A DNA stretch of 38,305 nt, from the NCBI GenBank assembly GCA_016872975.1, contig VGYL01000002.1:1-38305 (forward strand), in the 5' to 3' direction. The position numbers were made by a program, and so were the translations under genes. Below, one piece after another: positions 14,895 through 24,778 of this stretch; position 1 is the stretch's first letter; the number at the start of each line of letters is the position of its first letter. This DNA comes from Planctomycetota bacterium (GTDB lineage: Bacteria > Planctomycetota > Phycisphaerae > Sedimentisphaerales > Anaerobacaceae). Under the pieces are notes generated by a model. The model was given only the letters and a program-made list of their open reading frames with translations, was not told the DNA's origin and ran no database searches.

Positions 14895-16445
14895 TCATTC
14901 CTTCCACTTTGGGTTCGGCTGAGGCATCACCGCCTCAACCTTGTTTCGCCATTCGTGCAGCATTCGTTGCAGCTCGGCTGCCTTCTCGGGCATTTCAGCC
15001 GACAGGTCGCGCTGCTCGCCGAGGTCGGACCGCAGATCATACAGTTCCACCCGGTTGTCTTCATAGAATTCGATCAGTTTGTAGTCGCCCGCGCGAACGG
15101 CCCCGCCGGGCCCGCCGCCCTGGTTACTGTAGTGGGGGTAGTGCCAGTAGATCGCTTTGCGCTGCGGCCGGCCTGTGCCTTGGAGCAGGGGGACCATGCT
15201 TTCCCCGTCTACATGCTGGTCGGGCTTGGGCGGCAGGCCCGCCATTTCCAGCATCGTCGGGTAGAAGTCCGTGCTGGTCACCGGCTCGTCACACGTGCTG
15301 CCCGGCTTGACGACGCCGGGCCATTTGATCAGCATCGGCTCGCGGATGCCGCCTTCGTAGAGCCAGCCTTTGCCTGCGCGCAGGGGCAGGTTGCTGGTGG
15401 GCTGGCCTTCCGAGGTCGCCAGGCCGCCGTTGTCGGACATGAAGAAGACGATCGTGTTGTCCGCGAGCCCCTGCTCCTCGAGCTTCTTCATCACCCGGCC
15501 CACGTTCTCGTCCAGGCTCTGGATCATGGCCGCATAGACGGCATGGTCCTGCACGATGCGCGTCTTGAGCGTGGCCCGCCATTTCTCGTCACCGGCCGCC
15601 GTCTTGGGCCAGTCCTCATTCGAGCGGAAACGCTGTCCGTCGTCCAGCCCCAATCGTTGGGCCTTGGCCCTGTACTTCTCGACCAGCTCCTTCTTGGCCT
15701 CCAACGGAGTGTGGACCGTGTAGAACGACAGATACAGCAAGAACGGCTGGTCCTTGTTCTGCTCGATCAGCTTGAGCGACTCGTCCGTGAGCCGGTCCGT
15801 CAGGTACTCGCCGGGTCGGCCCTCTTCCAGGCCCGGGATCGAGCGATTGCCCCGCGCATAAGGATAGAAGAACGTCGGCGGCGAACCCGCGTTGTTGCCG
15901 GCGATGTTCACGTCGAAGCCCTGCTTCTCGGGGAAATACGGCTCATTGCCCAGGTGCCACTTGCCCACGAACCAGGTCCGGTAGCCCGCCTCCTTCAATG
16001 CCTCCGCGAGTGTGGTTTCCTCCAGTTTCAGGTAATGGAAGTACTCGGCCGAGAGCAGCTTGCCGCTACGGGCCCCCGGGATCCAGTTGGTCAACCGAAG
16101 CCGGGCGGGGTACTTGCCGGTCATGATGCTGGCCCGGGTTGGCGAGCAGACGGGACAGGCGGCGTAGGCCTCCGTGAAGCGCATCCCCTGGGCCGCCAGC
16201 TTGTCGATATTGGGCGTCTCATGGAACGTGCTGCCGTAACAGCCCAGGTCCTTCCAGCCCAGATCGTCCACCAAGAAGAACACGAAGTTGGGTTGGCGCG
16301 ATGATCTGTTTGTAGTGTGCTCGTAAGAGCATAAGAAGAAACGCCTTACGGCGTCACTACAAACCAGGCTCTGCGCCGTGGCGCTGCCGCCCGGTCCCAG
16401 GAATGCCGCCGCACCGATCGCCTTGAGAAAATCACGTCGTCTCAT
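14895..16445 (-). CDS. Arylsulfatase-type sulfatase, Tat-exported (second of a pair)
   Basis: A 516-residue Cys-type sulfatase hydrolysing sulfate esters, probably on polysaccharides, in the periplasm. A Tat signal (MRRRDFLKAIGAAAFLG) is at the start. The domain begins NFVFFLVDDLGWKDLGCYGS (metal-binding DD), and the active-site motif is CSPTR with C100 to be converted to formylglycine; SIMTGKYPARL, GKWHLG and SDNGG follow. Start 16445 follows AAAGGACGG and overlaps the upstream stop as ATGA; the open frame to 16538 belongs to the other gene. Residues 28-46 (VCSDAVRRFFLCSYEHTTN) are coded by a 57-base palindromic repeat between signal peptide and catalytic domain. No maturase is in the window. 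Confidence 0.94.
   Translation of the reverse strand: MRRRDFLKAIGAAAFLGPGGSATAQSLVCSDAVRRFFLCSYEHTTNRSSRQPNFVFFLVDDLGWKDLGCYGSTFHETPNIDKLAAQGMRFTEAYAACPVCSPTRASIMTGKYPARLRLTNWIPGARSGKLLSAEYFHYLKLEETTLAEALKEAGYRTWFVGKWHLGNEPYFPEKQGFDVNIAGNNAGSPPTFFYPYARGNRSIPGLEEGRPGEYLTDRLTDESLKLIEQNKDQPFLLYLSFYTVHTPLEAKKELVEKYRAKAQRLGLDDGQRFRSNEDWPKTAAGDEKWRATLKTRIVQDHAVYAAMIQSLDENVGRVMKKLEEQGLADNTIVFFMSDNGGLATSEGQPTSNLPLRAGKGWLYEGGIREPMLIKWPGVVKPGSTCDEPVTSTDFYPTMLEMAGLPPKPDQHVDGESMVPLLQGTGRPQRKAIYWHYPHYSNQGGGPGGAVRAGDYKLIEFYEDNRVELYDLRSDLGEQRDLSAEMPEKAAELQRMLHEWRNKVEAVMPQPNPKWKE
16308..16364. repeat. 57-bp palindromic repeat in a sulfatase gene, family D, copy 1
   Basis: Outer arms GTTTGTAGTG and CACTACAAAC are perfect inverse copies. 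Inside are two small hairpins, TGCTC-GTAA-GAGCA and CGCC-TTA-CGGCG. The length is 19 codons and the reading frame of the sulfatase passes through it on the minus strand. Confidence 0.9.
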
Positions 16446-18016
16446 CGTCCGTCCTTTCTGTCTCTTGCCTGCCGCCAGGTCTCGAAGTCGTCGCGCGGCT
16501 TCCCTGCGGGCATCTTCGCCCCCGTCTCGCTGCGCCACGCGTGCAGCAGGCGACGCAACTCGTCCGTCTTGGCCGGCATCGTGGCGGCCAGGTCGTTCTG
16601 CTCCCCCAGGTCATCCCTCAGGTTGTACAACTCCACGTGACCGTCCTCGTACCACTCGATCAGCTTGTAGTCGCCGGCTCGGACCGCGCCGCTGGGCCGG
16701 TTGCCGCTGCCGTGATAGTGCGGATAGTGCCAGTAGATTGCCTGGCGATCCAGGGTCCCTGTGCCTTTGAGCAACCTGGTGAGACTGACGCCGTCCACGT
16801 GCTGGCCGGGCCGGAGCGGCAGACCCGCCATTTCGAGCATGGTCGGATAGAAATCCGTGCTGGTCACCGGCTCGTCACACGTGCGGCCGGGCTTGACGAC
16901 GCCGGGCCACTTGATCAGCATCGGCTCGCGAATGCCGCCTTCGTAGAGCCAGCCCTTGCCCGCCCGCAGGGGCAGATTGCACGTCGAACCTTCCCGTCCG
17001 ATGGTGGACAGCCCGCCGTTGTCGGACATGAAGATCACGATCGTGTCGCGCTCCAGTCCCAGCGCCTCCAGCTTGCCCAGGACCCGCCCGACGCTTTCAT
17101 CGACGCTGTGCACCATGCCGGCATAGACCGCATGGTCCTGCACCAGCCTCGTCCGGAAGGCACCGTAGACGGGCTTGGCGCGCGGGCCGTCCATGGGCGG
17201 GAGATCCTTGGCCTTGGCTTCGTACTTGCGGGCCAGGTCGCTCTTCGATTCCAGGGGCGTGTGCACCGCATAATGTGACAGGTACAGCAGGAATGGCCGG
17301 TCCTTGTTGGCCTCGAGGAACCGCAGCGACTCGTCCGTCAGCCGGTCGGTCAGGTAGTCGCCCGCTTTGCCGCCCGCTGGCAGCGTCTCCAACGAACGAG
17401 TGTTCTTGCTGTAGGGATGGAAGTACGTCGGGGGGGCGCCGGAATAATCGCCCCCGATATTGATGTCGAAGCCCTGGCGGTCCGGATAGTACTTGGCCCG
17501 GTCCTCGTCGCGCGTCGCCAAATGCCACTTGCCCACGAAGCCCGTCACGTATCCGGCCTCCTTGAGGGCCTCGGCGATGGTCACTTCCTCCAGCGGCAGG
17601 TGGTCGCGGTATGCCGTGGGCTTCTGGGGCGCCCCGATCCAGTCCGTGATCCCGAGCCGGGCCGGGTACTTGCCGGTCATGATGCTGGCCCGCGTCGGCG
17701 AGCAGACCGGACACGCCGCATAGGCATTCGTGAACCGCATTCCCTGTGCCGCCAGCCGGTCAATGTTGGGGGTTTCGTAGAACGTACTGCCATAGCAGCC
17801 CAAATCCTGCCGGCCCAGATCGTCGATCAGGAAGAACACGAAATTGGGCCTGCGCGGCGACTTGTTTGTAGTGTGCTCGTAAGAGCATAAGAATAAACGC
17901 CTCACGGCGTCACTACAAACCAGGCCTCGGGCCTTGGCGCTGCCACTCAGGCCCAAGGCCGCGGTAGCGCCAATCGCCTGGAGAAAGCTCCGTCGGTTCA
18001 GCAGACTCCCCTTCAT
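16442..18016 (-). CDS. Arylsulfatase-type sulfatase, Tat-exported (first of a pair)
   Basis: A 524-residue paralogue of the next gene, with GGAGG about 8 bases before the ATG. Tat-type signal NRRSFLQAIGATAALGLSGSAKA; NFVFFLIDDLGRQDLGCYGS; CSPTR with C105 as future formylglycine; GKWHLA; SDNGG; DEPVTSTDFYPTMLEMAGLP near the end. Residues 33-51 (VCSDAVRRLFLCSYEHTTN) come from the same 57-base repeat as in the paralogue, at the same place. It starts 18 bases after the leuD stop, so it is probably read from the leu transcript, and it is coupled to the second sulfatase through ATGA. The target sugar cannot be predicted from sequence by eye. Confidence 0.94.
   Translation of the reverse strand: MKGSLLNRRSFLQAIGATAALGLSGSAKARGLVCSDAVRRLFLCSYEHTTNKSPRRPNFVFFLIDDLGRQDLGCYGSTFYETPNIDRLAAQGMRFTNAYAACPVCSPTRASIMTGKYPARLGITDWIGAPQKPTAYRDHLPLEEVTIAEALKEAGYVTGFVGKWHLATRDEDRAKYYPDRQGFDINIGGDYSGAPPTYFHPYSKNTRSLETLPAGGKAGDYLTDRLTDESLRFLEANKDRPFLLYLSHYAVHTPLESKSDLARKYEAKAKDLPPMDGPRAKPVYGAFRTRLVQDHAVYAGMVHSVDESVGRVLGKLEALGLERDTIVIFMSDNGGLSTIGREGSTCNLPLRAGKGWLYEGGIREPMLIKWPGVVKPGRTCDEPVTSTDFYPTMLEMAGLPLRPGQHVDGVSLTRLLKGTGTLDRQAIYWHYPHYHGSGNRPSGAVRAGDYKLIEWYEDGHVELYNLRDDLGEQNDLAATMPAKTDELRRLLHAWRSETGAKMPAGKPRDDFETWRQARDRKDGR
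17864..17920. repeat. 57-bp palindromic repeat in a sulfatase gene, family D, copy 2
   Basis: Identical to copy 1 at 55 of 57 positions, while the sulfatase sequence on both sides differs much more between the paralogues. Same outer arms and inner hairpins, same frame. Confidence 0.9.
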
Positions 18017-18034
18017 TTTCCGGCCTCCAGAGTA

Positions 18035-18520
18035 CTACGCACTGGTTTTCATAATGTGATCGAGCAACCCGCCGTCGCGGATGATCTCCAAGGCGAAATC
18101 GGGCAGCGGCAGGAACGTGATCTTCGTCTTGCTTGTCTTGTCCCGAATCACGCCGGCATCGTAGTCGATCTCGACCTCGTCGGCGTCTTTGATCTTGTCC
18201 ACGGCGTCCGCCGATTCGATCAGGTAGAAACCGCAGTTGATCGCATTGCGATAGAAGATCCGCGCGAACGACCGGGCGATCACCGTCTGCACCTTGGCCC
18301 CGCGGATCGCCCAAACCGCGTGCTCCCGGCTGGACCCACAGCCGAAATCGTCGCCCGCGACGATCACGTCGCCCGGCCGGACCTTCTTCACGAAGTCCTT
18401 GTCCAGGTCCTCCATGCAGTGCTTCGCCAACTCCGCCTCATTGTCCGTATTCAAGTACCGGGCCGGGATGATCTCGTCCGTATTGATGTGGTCCCGCTTA
18501 TATACATGTGCCTTTGCCAT
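18035..18520 (-). CDS. leuD: 3-isopropylmalate dehydratase small subunit
   Basis: A 161-residue small subunit of the short type (as in archaea and many thermophiles). [21 protein letters not shown] at the start and [42 protein letters not shown], the swivelling-domain loop, are diagnostic. With LeuC it isomerises 2-isopropylmalate to 3-isopropylmalate. It follows leuC after 54 bases. The short size goes with the approximately 420-residue LeuC seen here, so this is the LeuC2/LeuD2 type rather than the enterobacterial one; homoaconitase-like use is possible but the leu context argues for isopropylmalate. Confidence 0.95.
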   Translation of the reverse strand: MAKAHVYKRDHINTDEIIPARYLNTDNEAELAKHCMEDLDKDFVKKVRPGDVIVAGDDFGCGSSREHAVWAIRGAKVQTVIARSFARIFYRNAINCGFYLIESADAVDKIKDADEVEIDYDAGVIRDKTSKTKITFLPLPDFALEIIRDGGLLDHIMKTSA

Positions 18521-18574
18521 CGTATCCTCACTTGTGATCAGAGCCGAATCGTGGATTTCATGCTTTGCGTGCGC

Positions 18575-19837
18575 CTACAGGTATCTTCTGGGATCGGTGA
18601 GCTTGCCTTCAATCGCGCTGGCCGCCGCCGTGGCGGGGCTGGCGAGATAGACTTCGCTCCTGGGGTGTCCCATGCGGCCGACGAAGTTGCGGTTGGTCGT
18701 GCTGACGCATTTCTCGCCCTGGGCCAGGACGCCCATGAAGCCGCCGAGGCAGGCGCCGCAGGTCGGGGCCGAGATCACGCAGCCGGCGCTGTAGAACACG
18801 TCGAACAGGCCCTCATTGGCTGCCTGCTTCCAGACTTCCGGCGTGGAGGGCACCACGATCGTGCGGATCACCACCTGCCTGCCCTTCATAATCTTAGCCG
18901 CGATGCGGAGGTCCTCGATTCGGCCGTTCGTGCAACTGCCGATATACGCCTGGTCCATCGCCTTGCCCGCGCACTCACCGATCGGGACCGCGTTGCTGGG
19001 CAGGTGTGGCAGGGCGACCGTCGGTTCCAGCTTCGAGCAGTCGAAGATCTCCGTCGCCAGGTACTGGGCGTCCGGGTCCGACTCGAACACCGTGTACGCA
19101 ACCTCCTCCTTGAGATGCTCGTCCAGATACGCCTGGGTGACCTTGTCGAAGCCGATGATGCCGTTCTTGGCTCCGGCCTCGATGGCCATGTTCGTCATCG
19201 TCATCCGGGCTTCCATCGACATCCCGGCCAGCGCCGGCCCGACGAACTCCATCGCCCGGTACAGCGCGCCGTCGGTGCCGATCCGCCCGATCACCGCCAG
19301 GATCACGTCCTTGCTGTAGACCCCGTGCGGCAGCGCGCCGTTGAGGACGAACTTCATCGACGCCGGCACCTTGAACCAGAGCTTGCCGGTCGCGATGGCC
19401 GCCGCCAGGTCGGTCGAGCCGATCCCGGTGCTGAACATCGCGAACGCGCCGTAGGTGCAGGTGTGCGAATCGCCGCCCACGCTCACCTCGCCCGGCCGGA
19501 TATGGCCCTGCTCGGGCAGCAGGGCGTGGCAGACCCCCGCCCGGCCCAGCTTATAATAATGCTTGATCTTGTGGCGCTTGGCCCAGTCGTCCAGCCGCTT
19601 GTGCAGCTCGGCGCTCGGGACATCCTTGGCCGGCTGGAAATGGTCCGGCGTCACCACGATCTTGTCCGGATCGAACACCCGGTCGATCCCTTTCTCCACC
19701 AGCATCGAGATCGCCGGCGGGGTGGTCACATCGTGGCACATCACCACGTCGATCTCCGCCTCCACCAACTGCCCCGGCGCCACGCGGTCCACTCCCGCGG
19801 CCCGGGCCAGGATCTTCTCGGTGATTGTCATTCCCAT
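18575..19837 (-). CDS. leuC: 3-isopropylmalate dehydratase large subunit
   Basis: A 420-residue aconitase-family protein of the short LeuC2 type. Seen: [78 protein letters not shown], and the [4Fe-4S] cysteines in IGSCTNGR and in [16 protein letters not shown]. ATGs at 19837 and 19831 are both possible; I chose the first because a GAGAGAAG stretch lies directly before. It needs LeuD for activity. It is separated from leuA by two unrelated genes. Confidence 0.95.
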   Translation of the reverse strand: MGMTITEKILARAAGVDRVAPGQLVEAEIDVVMCHDVTTPPAISMLVEKGIDRVFDPDKIVVTPDHFQPAKDVPSAELHKRLDDWAKRHKIKHYYKLGRAGVCHALLPEQGHIRPGEVSVGGDSHTCTYGAFAMFSTGIGSTDLAAAIATGKLWFKVPASMKFVLNGALPHGVYSKDVILAVIGRIGTDGALYRAMEFVGPALAGMSMEARMTMTNMAIEAGAKNGIIGFDKVTQAYLDEHLKEEVAYTVFESDPDAQYLATEIFDCSKLEPTVALPHLPSNAVPIGECAGKAMDQAYIGSCTNGRIEDLRIAAKIMKGRQVVIRTIVVPSTPEVWKQAANEGLFDVFYSAGCVISAPTCGACLGGFMGVLAQGEKCVSTTNRNFVGRMGHPRSEVYLASPATAAASAIEGKLTDPRRYL

Positions 19838-19870
19838 CTTCTCTCTACCTTTCTGAATCAATACTCCCCC

Positions 19871-20392
19871 TCACAATTCCCGGATGCGGTCCAGGAATTG
19901 GGTCAGGACATCATACGCTGTCTGGGGTTCTGTCTTCTTCTCGGGTTGTCTTTTCGGATTGCGGTGGGCTACCCAGTTGCGATATGCCACGACCGATCTC
20001 GTGTCCTTCGACAAATCCCTGCCCACGTATCGCTCCAGAAGGCTGATGAAGTCATCGATTCGCCATCGCTCGACCGCATCCACAAACTTTGCATGCACCT
20101 GCTCGGACAAATCCAACGGCGGTTCCTCCAGAATCCCCCGGCCCTTGCCTTGGACCAGCGTAATGATCCGGCGCTCGAAAATGGCACACAAGGACAAGAC
20201 CGTGAGGTCATCAATCTCCTCCTGGCTCCTGGCGATCCAGTCCGTGGATTCCCGACGAGAAGTCCCGAAGAACCGTGTACCTTGGAGAGCCATCTCGTTG
20301 TTCGTGTCCAAGCTCGTCTGGACCACCCGCAAGCAGTCTTTCGTCACCTCGTATTGTCTCCATACCGCGTCCAGAGGGTTATCCCACATCAT
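19871..20392 (-). CDS. HEPN-like protein with RNxxxH motif
   Basis: A 173-residue helical protein. The stretch SVVAYRNWVAHRNP holds R138-N139-x3-H143, the RNxxxH pattern of HEPN domains, many of which are RNases in toxin-antitoxin and defence systems. An earlier helix pair (IDDLTVLSLCAIFERRIITLVQ and FVDAVERWRIDDFISLLERYVG) fits the fold. No membrane segment or signal. Its start lies within the last 14 bases of the upstream gene, so the two are translated together. It is placed between leuA and leuC. RNase activity is inference; some HEPN proteins only bind. Confidence 0.72.
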   Translation of the reverse strand: MMWDNPLDAVWRQYEVTKDCLRVVQTSLDTNNEMALQGTRFFGTSRRESTDWIARSQEEIDDLTVLSLCAIFERRIITLVQGKGRGILEEPPLDLSEQVHAKFVDAVERWRIDDFISLLERYVGRDLSKDTRSVVAYRNWVAHRNPKRQPEKKTEPQTAYDVLTQFLDRIREL

Positions 20393-20819
20393 AGTCGGAG
20401 ACCTCCGAGAGCAAGTCCAGGAACAACTCCTGCGCCAATCGGTGTACCCGCCTCAAGCGTGTCTCTCCGATCCAGTACCAGCCAGCCTCTCCCATTCCCT
20501 TGAACGAACGTCTTACGCCGGCCTCTTTGGGGGGTAGATAGAGCAGGTGGTTGCGATCGAGCCGCCCTACGATGTCGACACGTCCTTCCGCCCCGATGAT
20601 CTGAGCGCCGACCGGCAGCAGGTCCGCCACCTTCTTTCCTTGCGCATCCTGGATCGTGAGCGTCGGGGCTGCGTAACGACCCAGGGCTTCCTCATCGAGT
20701 TCCATGGTGCCGCGCGACACTTCAAGGTCGGTGCCTTCGATCCACTTCTCCGCGTCCGAGTACAAGGCGTTCACCCTGGCGAGGTACTCGTCCTGTCTGG
20801 ATTTCGTGCTGCTTCTCAT
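20379..20819 (-). CDS. Hypothetical partner of the HEPN-like protein
   Basis: A 146-residue protein that I cannot assign. It has an N-terminal helix (DEYLARVNALYSDAEKWI) and a central beta-rich part (APTLTIQDAQGKKVADLLPVGAQIIGAEGRVDIVGRLDRNHLLYLPP), ending GWYWIGETRLRRVHRLAQELFLDLLSEVSDYDVG. AAGGGTG precedes the ATG at 20819. It overlaps the HEPN-like gene by 14 bases. The order partner first, HEPN second is common for antitoxin-toxin pairs, but nothing here is a recognisable DNA-binding or nucleotidyltransferase domain. Confidence 0.72.
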   Translation of the reverse strand: MRSSTKSRQDEYLARVNALYSDAEKWIEGTDLEVSRGTMELDEEALGRYAAPTLTIQDAQGKKVADLLPVGAQIIGAEGRVDIVGRLDRNHLLYLPPKEAGVRRSFKGMGEAGWYWIGETRLRRVHRLAQELFLDLLSEVSDYDVG

Positions 20820-20896
20820 AATCACACCCTTTCTTTTCGGGGCTATCCTTCTTATGGTAACGTTCGGTGTTCGACGGCGGTGCCTTGTTCGTTACC

Positions 20897-22456
20897 CTAC
20901 AATTCCACCTTCAGTTGCATCGTTGTGTCCTTGGCCGCGACCATCCGATTGATCGCGTCCACGTAGGCTTTGGCGCTGGCTTCGATGATGTCCGTCGAGA
21001 TGCCCCGGCCGATGAAAGTCCGGCTGTCGTCGCGAATCCGCACCGTCGCTTCGCCCAGCGCCTCTTTACCGCTGGTGACGGCCCGGATCGAATAGTCCTC
21101 CAGGTCCGGCGCAAGCCCGGTGGCCTGGCGGATCGCCTCGTAGGCGGCGTCGACCGGACCGTCGCCGAAGGCGGCCGCCAGCTTGGTCTCGCCCTGCGAG
21201 CGCATCCGCACGCTCGCCGTCGGCAGCGTCCCGGTGCCGGAGGCGACGTGCAGGTACTCCAGGACGTAGACCTGCTCGACGACGCGGATCTCGTCGTTGA
21301 CGATCGCCGCCACGTCGGCGTCGAAGACCTCCTTTTTCTTGTCCGCGACCTCCAGGAACCGCTGGTACGCCTGCTCGACTTCGTCCTTTGTGAGCTTGTA
21401 GCCGAGCTGCTTGCAGCGCTCCGCGAAGCCGTGCCGGCCCGTGTGGCGGCCGAGGACCATGCGCGAGCCGCCCAGGCCGATCGTTTCCGGCGTCATGATC
21501 TCGTACGTCGATCGCTCCTTCAGGATGCCGTCCACGTGAATGCCCGACTCGTGGGCGAAGGCATTGGCGCCGACAATCGCCTTGTTCGGCTGGACCACGA
21601 AGCCGGTGAGCTGCGAGACCAGTTGACTCGTCCGGGTGATCTCCTTGGTATTGATATTCGTGGACAGCCCGTCCCGGGCGGTCTGGCTGAAGAAGTCGGC
21701 CCGCGTGCGAATCGCCATGACCACCTCTTCGAGGGCCGCGTTGCCCGCCCGCTCGCCCAAGCCGTTGATCGTGCACTCGACCTGCCGGGCCCCGTTGCGG
21801 ACGCCGGCCAGGGAATTGGCGACCGCCATGCCGAGGTCGTTATGACAATGCGTGCTGATGACGCACTTGTCGATGCCCGGCACGTCGCTCTTGAGCCGGG
21901 CGATAAGCTGGCCGTACTCGAATGGCAGCACGTACCCGACGGTATCGGGGATGTTCAACGTCGTCGCCCCGGCCTCAATCACCGCCGCGAGGACCTCGAC
22001 CAGGAACGGAATCTCGCTGCGGCAGGCGTCCTCCGGCGAAAACTCCACGTCGTCCGTGAAGGTCCGCGCAAACCGCACGGCCTCGACCGCCATCTTCACG
22101 ACTTCCGCGGGCTCTTTCTTGAGCTTGTGCTTCATGTGAATCGCCGAGGTCGCGATGAAGGTGTGGATCCGCTTTTTCTTGGCCGCGGCGACGGCTTTGC
22201 CGGCCGCCTCGATATCGCCCTTGTTGGCGCGGGCCAGGGCCGCCACGGTGGGTCCCTTGACCTGTTCGGCGACGAGCCTGGTGGCCTCGAACTGGGCGGG
22301 CGAGGATACGGGGAACCCCGCCTCGATGATATCGACACCCAACACGGCAAGCTGCCGGGCGATCTCCAGCTTCTGCGGGATCGACATGGCCGCCCCGGGC
22401 GACTGCTCGCCGTCGCGTAACGTGGTGTCGAAAATGACGACCTTTTCTCCAGACAT
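20897..22456 (-). CDS. leuA: 2-isopropylmalate synthase
   Basis: A 519-residue enzyme that condenses acetyl-CoA with 2-oxoisovalerate, the first step of leucine synthesis. The barrel begins VVIFDTTLRDGEQSPGAAMS; HCHNDLGMAVANSLAG holds the metal-binding HxH and Asn; INGLGERAGNAALEEVVMAI follows. The C-terminal third (EYLHVASGTGTLPTASVRM and after) is the LeuA dimer regulatory domain, so leucine feedback is likely. GGAG lies about 9 bases before the ATG at 22456; the frame open to 22492 is not needed. An imperfect inverted repeat lies in the leader. It is the first leu gene of the cluster. Confidence 0.96.
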   Translation of the reverse strand: MSGEKVVIFDTTLRDGEQSPGAAMSIPQKLEIARQLAVLGVDIIEAGFPVSSPAQFEATRLVAEQVKGPTVAALARANKGDIEAAGKAVAAAKKKRIHTFIATSAIHMKHKLKKEPAEVVKMAVEAVRFARTFTDDVEFSPEDACRSEIPFLVEVLAAVIEAGATTLNIPDTVGYVLPFEYGQLIARLKSDVPGIDKCVISTHCHNDLGMAVANSLAGVRNGARQVECTINGLGERAGNAALEEVVMAIRTRADFFSQTARDGLSTNINTKEITRTSQLVSQLTGFVVQPNKAIVGANAFAHESGIHVDGILKERSTYEIMTPETIGLGGSRMVLGRHTGRHGFAERCKQLGYKLTKDEVEQAYQRFLEVADKKKEVFDADVAAIVNDEIRVVEQVYVLEYLHVASGTGTLPTASVRMRSQGETKLAAAFGDGPVDAAYEAIRQATGLAPDLEDYSIRAVTSGKEALGEATVRIRDDSRTFIGRGISTDIIEASAKAYVDAINRMVAAKDTTMQLKVEL

Positions 22457-22477
22457 TGTAGCACTCCAATCAGGGAA

Positions 22478-22575
22478 AAAGGAAAAGGTCAAGAGTAAAA
22501 AGTGCGGCAGGACGGGCTCCTCGATCGTGTGCGGGCCGCAGCCCCTTTCACCTTTCTACTTCTTCCTTTTCACTT
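22478..22575. repeat. Imperfect inverted repeat in the leuA leader
   Basis: An A/G-rich strand (GAAAAAGGAAAAGG at 22477-22490) faces a C/T-rich strand (CTTCTTCCTTTTCAC at 22559-22573), with GC-rich sequence between (CGGC/GCCG). In the leuA transcript it would fold as a long imperfect stem ending about 20 bases before the start codon. It may be only another dispersed repeat, since the same A/G words occur as repeats in this type of genome. No leader peptide with leucine codons is seen. Confidence 0.4.
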
Positions 22576-22934
22576 GCCGCGTATTATGCCCGAACGAGGG
22601 GCAAAACGCCACGGTTTTGCGTAAGTACGGGAGGGATAACGAGTTGTGGGTGTTCTTCTGTTCTGCGCCTTAGCGGCGCAGCAGCAGGGTGCGCAGGCCC
22701 GCAAGGCCCGGGAGGAAGGAACGAATTGTGCCCCGAGTACCCATAGTCAATACAAGTATACCTATCGGCCGAAAGAAGGCAAGACTTTTTTTCAGGGCAA
22801 TTCCATGTGCCCCACCACCTTGGTGACGAGCGTTTGGAGTTCCGCCTTCAGGCGGGTCCAACAGTCCGACCCTCCTTTCTTCTTCTGCGTTCAAATATGG
22901 AGCCGGCTGCGCCGCAAGACTGTCAGACCCGCCT

Positions 22935-23093
22935 TATGAGTTTTGGCGGGCAAGTTCGGTAATCAGAGCCCGGCCACGGGCGCTCTTCGTAGGGCGAGCG
23001 TCCCCGCTCGCCGAAGATGTCGTGCGAGGACGCACGACCTACGCCCAGAGCGGCCCGCGCGGCCATTACCGAAGTTGCTCGTCAAAACTCATA
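22935..23093. mobile_element. Family B element nested in family A
   Basis: A 155-base element (22937-23091) starting TGAGTTTTG and ending CAAAACTCA, with imperfect inverted ends of about 27 bases (to TTCGGTAAT and ATTACCGAA). TA stands at both borders (22935-22936, 23092-23093). Taking out the element with one TA leaves CCGCCTTAAGGCGG, a perfect hairpin of the kind seen at the end of family A. TA duplication suggests IS630/Tc1-type mobilisation. Confidence 0.75.
22988..23043. repeat. 56-bp double hairpin, family C, copy 1
   Basis: Two palindromes in a row, GGCGAGCGTCCCCGCTCGCC and TCGTGCGAGGACGCACGA, bounded by CGTAGG and CCTACG. It forms the centre of the family B element. A second copy is inside the Asp-box gene at 36939-36994. 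Confidence 0.85.
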
Positions 23094-23116
23094 AGGCGGA
23101 ACTCCAAACGGGGAAG

Positions 23117-23144
23117 TTTATGCTCTTACGAGCACGCTACGAAC
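23117..23144. repeat. Half copy of family D
   Basis: GTTTATGCTCTTACGAGCAC followed by GCTACGAAC is the inverse of the GTTTGTAGT-TGCTC-GAGCA half of the element in the sulfatases. It ends about 50 bases beyond the pgi stop. Confidence 0.7.
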
Positions 23145-23193
23145 CAGGCGTCATGCTGCCCCCACCTACGAGGTTCTTGGGGCGGAATCGGCG

Positions 23194-24612
<1,419 letters not shown>

Positions 24613-24778
24613 GTTCAACTCTCTAATAACTCCGGTACCTGTCCCTTATGGGAGGCCCACTTATACCGCATAACGTCCCCCGTCCGCAAGAGGAAGCTGC
24701 AAATGTACAAGCTTGCACGGTGCAGTCGGGCCTGCTACGATGGCGGCGCTGACAAGGACCCTTATAGGAGGTAATGCC

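Larger units (their letters stand above)
22831..23110. mobile_element. Family A element (copy 1), split by a nested element
   Basis: Ends CGTTTGGAGTTCCGCC (22831-22846) and the inverse at 23095-23110 match perfectly. Sequence between agrees with the intact copy at 34969-35090 read on the other strand, including CCAACAGTCCGACCCTCC and AAGACTGTCAGACCCGCC. The right-hand tip hairpin is interrupted by a 155-base element. Without that insertion the element would be about 123 bases. It has no coding sequence. It fills most of the 737-base gap between leuA and pgi. Confidence 0.75.

Noticed and set aside
16308-16364. tRNA-like cloverleaf formed by the family D repeat
   Set aside because: There is an outer stem and two hairpins, but no anticodon arm size, no T-loop sequence and no CCA context; the frame of a sulfatase passes through it.
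22670-22741. Possible PEP-CTERM tail on the minus strand (GTIRSFLPGLAGLRTLLLRR)
   Set aside because: It resembles the end of a PEP-CTERM protein, but upstream is only repeat sequence and no protein body is left. At most a relic.
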